DNA of 64,000 bases, taken from positions 12,426,321 through 12,490,320 of the forward strand of contig OZ023212.1 in the NCBI GenBank assembly GCA_963995525.1, given 5' to 3'. Shown piece by piece: positions 48,566-58,021 of this stretch (positions within the stretch are counted from its first letter, which is position 1; each line of letters opens with the position of its first letter). Under the pieces are notes generated by a model. It was not told where the DNA came from. It ran no database searches and was given only the letters and a program-made list of their open reading frames with translations. The position numbers and the translations under genes were made by a program. This DNA is from Escarpia spicata. Lineage: Eukaryota > Annelida > Polychaeta > Sabellida > Siboglinidae.

Positions 48566-49615
48566 ATGATTATAATTCATAATTCTAGACAGAATATAAT
48601 CCTATATACTAACATGTGATAATCAATTCGGTTTTAAAAAGGGACACGGTACTGATTCATATATATACTTAATGAAAGAGGTGATTAATAGATACAAGAT
48701 GCTAGGTAGTGCAGTGTACGTTTTCTTCTTAGATGCCTCCAAGGCGTTCGATCGTGTTAACCATCTTACGCTATTTAAGAAACTTGAGAGAAGAAAGGTC
48801 CCCGGCTTTATTATCAGACTGTTAGTCTTTTGGTAGTCATCAGAACATGTTTGTAAAGTGGGGAAATGTTATATCTGATAGTTTTATTGTAAGTAACGGT
48901 GTTCGTCAAGGTGGAGTCTTGTCTCCATACTTATTTAATATATATATGGATGACCTTAGTGTGTTGCTAAATCGCTGCAGAATCGGTTGTTACACTGACA
49001 AAACAAAAGTGAACCACCTGATGTACGCGGATGATGTAGTATTAATATATCCGTCCAAGAAAGGGCTTCATGGGTTGATAAAAATTTGTTGTGAATATGG
49101 AACTACTCATGGCATTATATATAATGGAAAAAAGCAGTGTGATGTATTGTGCTCCCACAAAGGTTAAACATCTGTTACCTTCAAATTTTTCTATTCGCAT
49201 CATTCAAAGACAGAATATTGTGAAATATCTGGGTCACATTATTAATGAAGACATGTCTGACGATGATGATATCAGTAGACAGATTATAACTCTGTATGTA
49301 AGAGGGATCATTTTAGGTAGACAATTAAAAAATTGTAGCACCAATGTAAAGCTACTTGTTTTTCAGACTTATTGTGCATGCCTGTACACCGCCCAGTTGT
49401 GGAGGACCTATAAGCTTAAGACCATGAACAAATTAAATGTAGTCTACAACAATTCACTGACAATCCTTTTAGGGATCCCACGAGTTAAATGTTTACGTAT
49501 ACAAACTTGCCTAGTTGTCAACGTGTTATAAGAAGGAGTATATATACATTTAAGTTTCCTTATATTAAGAACTGAGTCCGAAATAAACTTATTTTATCTT
49601 ATCTTTATCTTATAA
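48566..49615 (+). mobile_element. Non-LTR LINE (outer), 3' part
   Basis: Continues the RT interrupted at 46,750: CDNQFGFKKGHGTDSYIYLM, FFLDASKAFDRVNHLTLFKK (motif A), SNGVRQGGVLSPYLFNIYMD (motif B), HLMYADDVVLIYPS (motif C) and IRIIQRQNIVKYLGHI. It ends with AAATAAACTTATTTTATC and TTATCTTA repeats (about 49,590-49,615). A stop near 48,835 and a shift near 49,100 break the frame. Confidence 0.82.
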
Positions 49616-50610
49616 CGGAAAAGGTAAGTTCGTATATGACGCGGTATCCATAGCTTAGAACAACATTACTCTTTACTCTATGGCAGTCGTAATCAATCGG
49701 ACATCGTCTCGACGTCTCTGGGAAAAATTCAGCCACGCTGCAATTCCTGCACGAAGATTATCCAGAGCTATGTATTGCGGTCAGTTACTCATTCACACAA
49801 TTCAGTGAACTGGAGTATATCATTCATACGGCTGAGTGAACTGGACGAAAGTAGAGTGAACCTACTTGCCCAAAATTGTATATGGAAGCGAGAGAATACG
49901 AAACCAATATCTATCGATTGACAGTATGCCATTTTTAAAGCTACTACAACGCGCACCATAGCAGGGGGCATCAGTTACAATACTGACAGGACCTCAGAAA
50001 AGCCAATAAACCTCTGGTGAAACACATGGGATGGCGATATATTTCATACCCTGAAAACATGCTGACAAATGCCGATACGACAGTGACTTGGGCAATATCC
50101 AAGGTTTCAAACAATACATATTTATATTGAACTGGCAGAATGTTTGCAGTGGGATTTTCGCGATTAATTCAACAATGTATGGTTCGTAAAGTCGTGCTGA
50201 GACCTCAACATTTGTTGTTGGTTAAGCTGTTCAAATAACAATAATTCAGCATCGGTGTGTGCATTTGTTGCGTTTACTTTTGATATATTAATGTAAACAG
50301 TGCCTGACTGCTTTCGTCCCGACAGATACTTCCACGCAGGTTTTAAGTAGAAACCTTTATTTCAATGTTCCAGTCCAGCAACTGCTTGAAGTAACTGATG
50401 TCCCGTCGATACAAAATATTTGTCTATCGGAAACGTCACACATAATCACATAGTCACTGTCCGGAACCATCACTTTATTTCATAATGTATTCCTACACAT
50501 GTGACATTTTCGTTTCTAATCCCGCTGCAAACTAGACACGTTGTCACGGCCACTATTGTGCCGCGGTGCACCAGTTGAGAAACAAGGCTGTAAGTGTTGG
50601 TTATTTTCAG
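49616..50610. other. Intron E, right part, no feature
   Basis: No gene or clear repeat. The acceptor TTATTTTCAG for exon F is at the right end. Confidence 0.5.
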
Positions 50611-50767
50611 GCCTGCATGAAGACTTGCTTCCAACAACACCTGATGAAAGAATGTTCATGCTACACCGCGCGTTTTCCGTTCGCCAGCAACGTAGCGGCG
50701 TACGAGTCGATCGACGTAGACGGATTCTTGCCTTGCGACGACCAGTCGCTGTCCGAGAGCAAACGTG
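50611..50767 (+). CDS. DEG/ENaC channel, exon F (Cys-rich)
   Basis: Acceptor TTATTTTCAG, donor G|GTGAGT. It encodes ACMKTCFQQHLMKECSCYTA and RFPFASNVAAYESIDVDGF, then LPCDDQSLSESKR. The C-x3-C-x7-C-x-C pattern followed by RFP is the hallmark of the family's ectodomain (ACxxxCxxxxxxxxCxC), whose cysteines form the disulfide ladder of the thumb. It begins in phase 0 and ends in phase 1. Confidence 0.93.
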
Positions 50768-51183
50768 GTGAGTAAACTGTCCAAACTTTACTTTTTGTAG
50801 GAAGCAGTTTAGCTAAATCCAAAACCAAAAAGAAGGACCGTCCACTAATCATGTATGTGTTTTACCTGACCAGATTTAGCTATATATTAATGCACGCCCG
50901 ACATTCATGGACGTAATTTGTAATTCGGACATGAAAGCGGAGGATATTTTACAGATGGCGATGAAAATAATATTCATACGTTCAGTCGATAATGTAAAAT
51001 ACATATCTAGCAATCCTTTTGGTCCGTCAATACAACTATAAATACACAAAAACATAAACACCCCGAGTGTTCAAAATTATGCATGAAACGAATATATGTT
51101 GATTTCGTACGGAATGCGCCCGGATGCTTTTCTATTTAATCATTAATCGGATTTATATGCGAATTGCAATGTTGTGTTTTTAG

Positions 51184-51271
51184 ATGATTTCATGAAATGC
51201 GCAGACGAAATCGAATTGTTGTCTAACAATAATAGTTTGCGGTGTACAGACAAGTGTCTACCGACATGCAG
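51184..51271 (+). CDS. DEG/ENaC channel, exon G (thumb Cys)
   Basis: Acceptor TGTGTTTTAG, donor AG|GTACGG. With G from exon F the first codon is GAT. The frame reads DDFMKCADEIELL, then RCTDKCLPTC, the C-x3-C-x2-C cluster that precedes the wrist region in this family. It ends in phase 2, its last two bases completing a Ser codon with exon H. Confidence 0.92.
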
Positions 51272-51317
51272 GTACGGTTTAACAACATTTACACGATTTA
51301 ACAAGATTGCCACTCAG

Positions 51318-51408
51318 CGAATTAACTCTAGATTGTAAGTGGACAAAAACATTTGGCTTATCGAGAGTCCACTCTTTTGATCTATGTGTATGCTGCCCTA
51401 CTGAGGTA
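51318..51408 (-). mobile_element. CR1 3'-end fragment (third copy)
   Basis: The + strand reads TTAACTCTAGATTGTAAGTG and CTTATCGAGAGTCCACTCTT, matching the 3' ends of the CR1 copies at 8,915 and 58,022. Only about 90 bp remain. A SINE follows directly at 51,409. Confidence 0.8.
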
Positions 51409-51504
51409 CAAGTGGGGAGCACCAGCACAGTGAATAGAGCATTGGATTCTTAATCGAGAAAACCCGGCATCGAATCTTATGCTGCTGTGTCGAACCTTGT
51501 AGAC
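51409..51504 (+). repeat. tRNA-derived SINE fragment
   Basis: The head GTGGGGAGCACCAGCACAGT, AATAGAGCATTGGATTCT and CCGGCATCGAATCTTATG is a decayed tRNA shape (A and B boxes partly degraded), followed by GTGTCGAACCTTGTAGAC. The last phrase ties it to the SINE-like heads at 18,511 and 29,700. Confidence 0.65.
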
Positions 51505-51531
51505 GGGGGGGGGGGGGGGGGGGGGGGGGGG
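51505..51531. repeat. Poly-G tract (27 G)
   Basis: An uninterrupted run of 27 G between the SINE fragment and the long inverted-repeat element. It could be a real homopolymer or G-quadruplex, or a sequencing artefact. Confidence 0.9.
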
Positions 51532-53286
51532 CAAGGTTATGAATTGTGGTAGGCATTTTTTGGTTAAAAGCAGCCAACCATGTTATGTATTCTCTATATA
51601 CGTTACACATTATGGTATGGGATGTTGGACTTTCAGATTTTGTTGTTGTTGTAAAAAACGGGATTTTATGTACAATTTGCCATTAATTTGATCAAAACCG
51701 TACTTTGGCTCTATAAGACATAATAACAATACTACACATTTTCAAATCAGTTTAAAATGTCTCTACTTAGGGCACACATTACAGAAACGAATTTGGTCAG
51801 ATTTAGGATTTTTGACAGATATGGGTCATTTTTGTCCTGAAATATGCTAAATTTAGCCAAAATGTTGTTTAACAACTATGTTAAATATAATTTTTCAAGA
51901 TGTAATCAGTGGGTTACAACTGTCAAACCATTATAGATTGTGTTCACGTATATAATCGGTAACAGTACGATACATTGGCAGGACCCAGGTTGGATATGTG
52001 GCTAATTATGGGTCATTTTTGCTTAACATGAAACTTGACACAAACTTGATCTAAAAACTATTTTGTCTACATGAGGCCTACTATCTATGACACAAATCGC
52101 AAACTAGGCATTGGTTATGAACACAGGTCACTGGTTACACAGTAGGTTGCATGACTGTCATGTTTTGGATTGTGTTGTTTAAAATGTGTTATTTGACCAA
52201 ATAACCATATTTGTGGTTTCTATGACTAATTATCCGTTAAATTTCAGGGTGTAATCGTTGTTGTGCAACCTGCCAATCATGGTTGGCCATATATTTAAAA
52301 GTTTACGATGCAGGAAAAAAAAATTATGCGCACCCATTGCATCATTTCATATCCTACGGGCATATATTGGGCGACTCCGACTGCAGCCGCAGGAGACAGT
52401 ACTGCATTTGAACTCGCATCTCCATGTTACAAGCTCAGTAAAGATATCTGGAATTGCAAGGGATATTGACCAAACACCAGCCCACCCTCTGTATATGATC
52501 CTTCAACTGTTTATATTGTTGTATCTGCCTGCAGCCCAGCGTTCATGATAGCCGGACCTCACGTGTCACAACTTTCAAAAAAAATTTACGCCGCAGATTT
52601 CTCCCTTTTTCAAAAGTTCAATCAGCGTAGTTTGTTTAGATACGTTATATTACATCACCTTTAGGTACGTCTTGGGCGATTTATTGACGATGTAATTAAG
52701 AAAACATGCGCATTTCGTGACCGCTGCGTTTTGCGATAACATTTTAGAGCAATTACTTTTTGTGAAGAGTTTGATTCTTACAACAGCTATTTTTGACGAT
52801 TAGCTGATAGGGATACTGCTGTAAATGTAGACATTCACACTACAACTGAATACCTTTACTGACCCAACAGACAAATAGGTGGTCAGTGACCACCGGGTCG
52901 GCGTATAGTTCAAATGATACTATAACCTCAAATTCGCCTAGAAATGTGACAAGCTAAATGTAAGCCCAGTATGTTATTGGTAGTAGCCTATCCACCTCCT
53001 TGTGTCTCTTTCAAACATAACCATATCCGACTGGACTGACATCTCCACGTGGATATGGACACCATACAACCTGCAGATGAACTCCTTTTGCGTATTATGA
53101 GCCTTTTCTGTGGAATATAACAATTGACACACAATTGGCCAATGTTACCAACCTGATTAGCATTTCTACACATAGAGCAGTGATTACATAATGAGGTTTT
53201 AGCTGCCAATTCTTTTTTATGTTTGGTCCAATATGGAACATTTTGTCTAAGAAATTACAATTATGACGTAACCATTTTAAATCTCA

Positions 53287-54122
53287 TATGACAGGATGTA
53301 ATCAGTGTTGTAACCTGCCAACCATATGACAGGATGTAATCAGTGTTGTAACCTGCCAACCATATGACAGAATGTAATCACTGATGTAACCTGCCAACCA
53401 TATGACAGGATGTAATCACTGTTGTAACCTGCCAACCATATGACAGGATGTAATCAGTGTTGTAACCTGCCAACCATATGACAGGATGTAATCAGTGTTG
53501 TAACCTGCCAACCATATGACAGGATGTAATCAGTGTTGTAACCTGCCAACCATATGTCAGGATGTAATCAGTGTTGTAACCTGCCAACCATATGACAGGG
53601 TGTAATCAATGTTGTAACCTGCCAACCATATGACAGGATACAATCAGTGTTGTAACCTGCCAACCATATGACAGGATGTAATCAGTGTTGTAACCTGCCA
53701 ACCATATGACAGGATGTAATCAGTGTTGTAACTTGCCAACCATATGACAGGATGTAATCAGTGTTGTAACCTGCCAACCATATGACAGGATGCAATCAGT
53801 GTTGTAACATGCCAACCATATGACAGGATGTAATCAGTGTTGTAACCTGCCAACCATATGACAGGATGTAATCAGTGTTGTAACCTGCCAACCATATGAC
53901 AGGATGTAATCAGTGTTGTAACCTGCCAACCATATGACAGGATGTAATCAGTGTTGTAACCAGCCAACCATATGACAGGATGTAATCAGTGTTGTAACCT
54001 GCCAACCATATGACAGGATGTAATCAGTGTTGTAACCTGCCAACCATATGACAGGATGTAATCAGTGTTGTAACCTGCCAACCATATGACAGGATGTAAT
54101 CAGTGTTGTAACCTGCCAATCA
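53287..54122. repeat. 38-bp tandem repeat, about 22 copies
   Basis: The unit is ATATGACAGGATGTAATCAG, then TGTTGTAACCTGCCAACC, with nearly identical copies. The same phrase, diverged, is found in the arm of the element (GTGTAATCGTTGTTGTGCAA, then CCTGCCAATCATGG at about 52,250), so the array grew out of arm sequence. Confidence 0.95.
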
Positions 54123-54162
54123 TATCAAATTATGTTAATGTTCATTAATAGAAGTGCGATCA

Positions 54163-54934
54163 CAAGGTAATTTATCCTCCTCTCACAACGCTTGGTGTGC
54201 TTCCAGTTCTCCAGACACTGGCAAATGACAATGACACAATGACTCCCGTGATAAATGCAGTCAGTATGAAAATAGGTAAGAAACAATCATAGATAAATGA
54301 ATTGCCAAGAACAGGCCAATACACAAGTAAATTCAACGAGCTTGATGTCCCGTTGCTTAAGGTGTGGGTTCCATTCATGTCCCTAGAAGAAGACAAGTCT
54401 GACATGGCTCACATCCTCATCCGTTACATGATGGAGTACGGTAAACACCTGTCCGATGGATGTGAACTCGTCGTAGGGGGGACTTGAAGATAACAAAAGC
54501 GCAAAATCCACTGTTCGAGATGTTGTGCATTTAAGTAAGGAAGCGGACACGCGCCTCATATTACATGCATGTGGTGCAGTGACAAGCACGTTTAATAGGT
54601 TAGTGGTCGTGTACATAGACATTTGCGCTTTCCTCTTGCTGCATTACGTTATTTGTGGCAAGCAAGAATTTCAAGTTTGGGGGGTAACTGGTACAGTTCA
54701 GCAAATGAAATGTTACGTTTTGTCAAAATTACCACAACAAAATCACAACAGGCAACGGACAGCATTGTTGGGTTCAACGCATTGACTTGTTGCGACACCA
54801 GAACATCACTGGCCGGATTCAGTAAGACGAAATATTGGATTGTACTTGGTAGAGTTGGACGAGATGGCACGATACATAGAAACACAAAGAAGTATTTATC
54901 TGCAGGTGATATAATGTCCCATATCCGTTTATAA
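54163..54934 (+). pseudogene. Decayed ORF of the long-TIR element (PIN/XPG-like?)
   Basis: Across three frames it reads ELDVPLLKVWVPFMSLEEDK, YGKHLSDGCELVVGG, then (after a shift at about 54,480) SKEADTRLILHACGA and VVVYIDICAFLLLHY, then (another shift) VGFNALTCCDTRTSLAGFSK. From memory this matches a protein type common in invertebrate and fish genomes with blocks EADTRLILHA, DTDVLLLL and FHALTGCDT, suggested to have a PIN/XPG-like nuclease fold. Here the second Asp of the middle block and the Gly of TGCDT are changed, so the copy is inactive. The family link is inference without a database search. Confidence 0.55.
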
Positions 54935-56572
54935 GGGAGCGCAACTTATGAAAGCTGTGTGTTGTAGTCGTTAATATAAGTGAAGACAATCTGGTATGTC
55001 TTGAAATATTACGTTTAAAATGGTTATTTAATAATATTTTGGTAAGACGAAAATGGTCAATATTGGACCACAAATATAAACGAATTGGCGGCTAAAGCCT
55101 CTCGTCGTAATCAGTATCCGATGTTGGTATTTTGTAATACACACAGTAGGCCTCATGTAGAAAATATTTTTGACTAATTGTGTGTCAACTTTGATTTTAA
55201 GTGAAAAACTACCCATAGTGCACAAACATTACATGGAAGCGTTAATCTACAGGTTGTGTGGTGGGTGCCCGGTGTCTACTTGGAGGTGTCAATTAAGCCA
55301 TATATGATATCACCAACAAAAGGACCATAGGAGTTACATTTAGTTCTTTCAAATTTCCAGGTGAAGGAGTGGCTATTGGCAGATGCAATAATGCAATATC
55401 CATTACGTTTGTGTAACAACGTAACCATGGGGTTAGAGGAAGTTTGATAAAGACGTTCTGCAATTTGAGATGCCTTCAATCAGTTTGTAACATACGGATA
55501 CCAGTCAAAACCATAGGTCTGTCTCATGCAGTCGGAGTACCCCAAGGCAGGCTCGGAGGTGTGGGGGTGTACGACGGGTGCGTACGCTCACCATCCCCGC
55601 TGATACAATTTTGCTCCATACATCTTAAATATTAAAACTTTATGCATATGGTATGATTGCCAAGTTGCACTTTGAAATACAATGGATAATTAGTCACTTA
55701 ACTACAATTGTGGCTATTTGGTTGAATAACCCATGTTTAATAAAATAATACAAAACCTGTCCGCCATACAAACAGTTTTATAGTCAGTGACTTGAGTAGA
55801 CAAAATAGTTGTATACCAATTTTATGTCAGATTTGATGTACACCAAAAATGATCCATAATTAGCCACGAATCCAAATTGTGTCTAGCCAATGCCTCGTGC
55901 TATAACCAACGATATATGTGAACAAAACGTTAAATGGTTGTTGGACAGTTGATATCCTGAAAAGTAATGGTTAACATAGTTGCTTAACTACATTTAGGTC
56001 AAACTTTACATTTTACGCGTAAAAATTACCTATATCTGGCCAAAACTGACCGGTATAAGTCCGTGTGTGTAATATATGACCTGTGTAGAACAAATTTAAC
56101 CTGATTTGAAAATTTGTAACATTGTTATTATGTCTTATAGAACCATAATACGGTTTTAATCAAAATTATGTCCACTTTTACATAAAAACCCGTTTTCTGA
56201 CCTACAAATCCCAAATCAGAAAGGCCACTAACCCATCCCAAAATACAGAGAACATAAACAATGGTTGGCTGCTAGTAAAAAAAAATTACCACGATTTTTT
56301 TTCTGAGCATTTTTCTCGTCCACGGCCGCCTGTCTATTGGACAAGTTCATTGAATATACGTTGCTTCAGATTACTCAACTGTATGAACGAGTGTATGGCC
56401 ACAGGCAGTGGTGGATGATTGTCTATAATAGTCTTCGTGTATTAATTGCAGTGTGGCTGAAAGCTTCCCAGAGAAGTCGAGATGGTATTTGATTGAACTG
56501 GTCTACCAGGGAGTAAAGCGTAAAGCGCACTGAGCAGTCTTGATGAGTTTATACTGCGCTGTATATGAAAAA

Positions 56573-56606
56573 TAAACATATTCACTCTGCTAGCACCCGC
56601 ATAATC
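56573..56606 (-). mobile_element. Tiny CR1 3'-UTR fragment
   Basis: AAACATATTCACTCTGCTAG and CACCCGCATAATC parallel the CR1 3' region AAACATATTCACGCTACTAG at 9,027 and 58,134. Only about 34 bp are alignable. Confidence 0.5.
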
Positions 56607-56892
56607 CTGAGTGGATGAGCGAATTGGCAGCGAAGGAAGGAAAGAAAGAAGGGCAGAGAGGGTGGCAGACAGGGAGATGGATAGAGGGAAAGAGAGTGGG
56701 GAAGAGAGAGAGGGAGGGGGAAAGAGAAATTGCAGTGTAAGAAGGTGGGAGGGGGAGAGACATGTGCATGTTTATCAATGTAGATCTTTTCTGCGTTCTT
56801 GATTGTGTTTAGAACCATGAGTGTCATTTGTAAATAATGTGTATTTAAGAGTAACAAGTCTGACGCCACGTGCACGTTCCTGTGTTTCACAG

Positions 56893-56950
56893 CGAGTTCA
56901 GCTACACCTACTCCATCTCGCAGTCAGCCTGGCCGTCCGACGCCAAGAAG
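56893..56950 (+). CDS. DEG/ENaC channel, exon H (wrist region)
   Basis: Acceptor TGTTTCACAG, donor AAG|GTACTG, 58 bp. With AG from exon G the first codon is AGC, giving CSEFSYTYSISQSAWPSDAK and a final K. The family has C-x3-x-Y-x3-x-S-x2-x-P-S at this place, with S-x-x-x-W-P-S conserved. It ends in phase 0. Confidence 0.9.
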
Positions 56951-57124
56951 GTACTGCTTCATTAGTCACGTTTCTTCCTCAAGTCATGTTGATATACTGG
57001 ATCTGCAATCGTGCCAAATTTTGTTCATATAATGGGTAAACTCATAATTATAACAAACCTGCCCGGCTATTCTGTACTAGTGATATAGTGTTTGTTTTCC
57101 TTGTCCACGTTTCTATGTTTGTAC

Positions 57125-57192
57125 ATTGTGCGCGTGTGTGTGTGCATGCGTGCGTGCGTGTGCGTGTGCGTGTGCGTGTGTGTGTGTGTGTG
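57125..57192. repeat. (GT)n and (GTGC)n tract
   Basis: GT-rich microsatellite in intron H. Confidence 0.85.
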
Positions 57193-57239
57193 AATTGGCG
57201 AGTACGAATATGTGAGTCACTGTGACAGTGAGGGAGATA

Positions 57240-57482
57240 TTGAGTGAGTGAGTGAGTGAGTGAGTGAGTGAGTGAGTGAGTGAGTGAGTCAGTCAGTCAG
57301 TCAGTCAGTCAGTCAGTCAGTCAGTCAGTCAGTCAGTCAGTCAGTCAGTCAGTCAGTTAGTTAGTGACTGAGTAAGTGAATGACAGTGAAGGAGATTTTG
57401 AGTGAGTGAGTGAGTTAGTGAGTGAGTAAGTGAATGAGTGAGTGAGTGACTGCGTAAGTGAATGAATGAGTGAGTGATTGAG
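57240..57482. repeat. (GAGT)n, (CAGT)n microsatellite
   Basis: GAGT repeats change to CAGT repeats near 57,287 and back to GAGT with interruptions, ending about 40 bp before the exon I acceptor. Confidence 0.9.
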
Positions 57483-57523
57483 TTATATATAGACATGTAT
57501 TACTATATTTGTTTCTTAAACAG

Positions 57524-57606
57524 GGTCGTATTCTGCATGATGTGTTCATGCGGTCACCCAACAAGTGGAAACATGTTACCAAACAAGATCAAGTGGACTA
57601 TGAAGC
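57524..57606 (+). CDS. DEG/ENaC channel, exon I
   Basis: Acceptor TTCTTAAACAG, donor GC|GTACGT. Phase 0 in, phase 2 out. It encodes GRILHDVFMRSPNKWKHVTK and QDQVDYEA, the variable linker before the last ectodomain strand. With G of exon J the split codon gives Ala (GC|G). A donor four bases later is possible but would break the frame. Confidence 0.85.
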
Positions 57607-58021
57607 GTACGTATACATATTTTCACACGTGAAGGTGGGGTAACTGGATAGATTCACCGCGACGTGACAAGATGACGAAATACAATACCGGAACTACGTA
57701 ATAATATTATATCATGGAAAGGACATACAACGATGGTGGTTTGACAGCTATTTAGTACGTTTTGACGGATATTTGAAAAATCGTCCGTATTGCTGATGTG
57801 ACTGTCCAGAGACAATTGCAGGAATATTTGTATTTTGATAAATGGTACATGTGATGGTGTGTACATATAAAATGGGAACAGACGAAAACAGTTGTTTGAA
57901 TATATACAGCTGTGTATGTACGTGTGTGTATTTTTTTGCGTGTGTACGAGGGTAGGTACGAGTGCGTCAGTGTATGTGTGCGTAAGCGCAAGTATAACAA
58001 AATTTTAAACAAGAGTGCCAG

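Larger units (their letters stand above)
51540..56300. mobile_element. Long-terminal-inverted-repeat element, about 4.8 kb
   Basis: The left arm (about 51,540-53,285) is an inverted copy of the right arm (about 55,012-56,300). Matching pieces occur at the tips (GCAGCCAACCATGTTATG left, reverse-complement of CATAAACAATGGTTGGCTGC right), in the middle (GGCTAATTATGGGTCATTTT against AAAAATGATCCATAATTAGC) and at the inner ends (GGTCCAATATGGAACATTTT against AAAATGGTCAATATTGGACC). Arms of more than 1.2 kb with mainly substitution-level divergence make this a mobile element or foldback structure. It lies in the intron between channel exons G and H. Between the arms are a 38-bp satellite and a broken ORF (54,163-54,934). 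Confidence 0.85.

Noticed and set aside
52988..53209. Cys-rich minus-strand frame (NHCSMCRNANQVGNIGQLC)
   Set aside because: It lies in the left inverted arm, and the matching part of the right arm does not keep the frame, so it is not supported as a protein.
53287..54122. CRISPR-like regular repeat
   Set aside because: 38-bp units run head to tail without spacers and derive from the arm of a mobile element.
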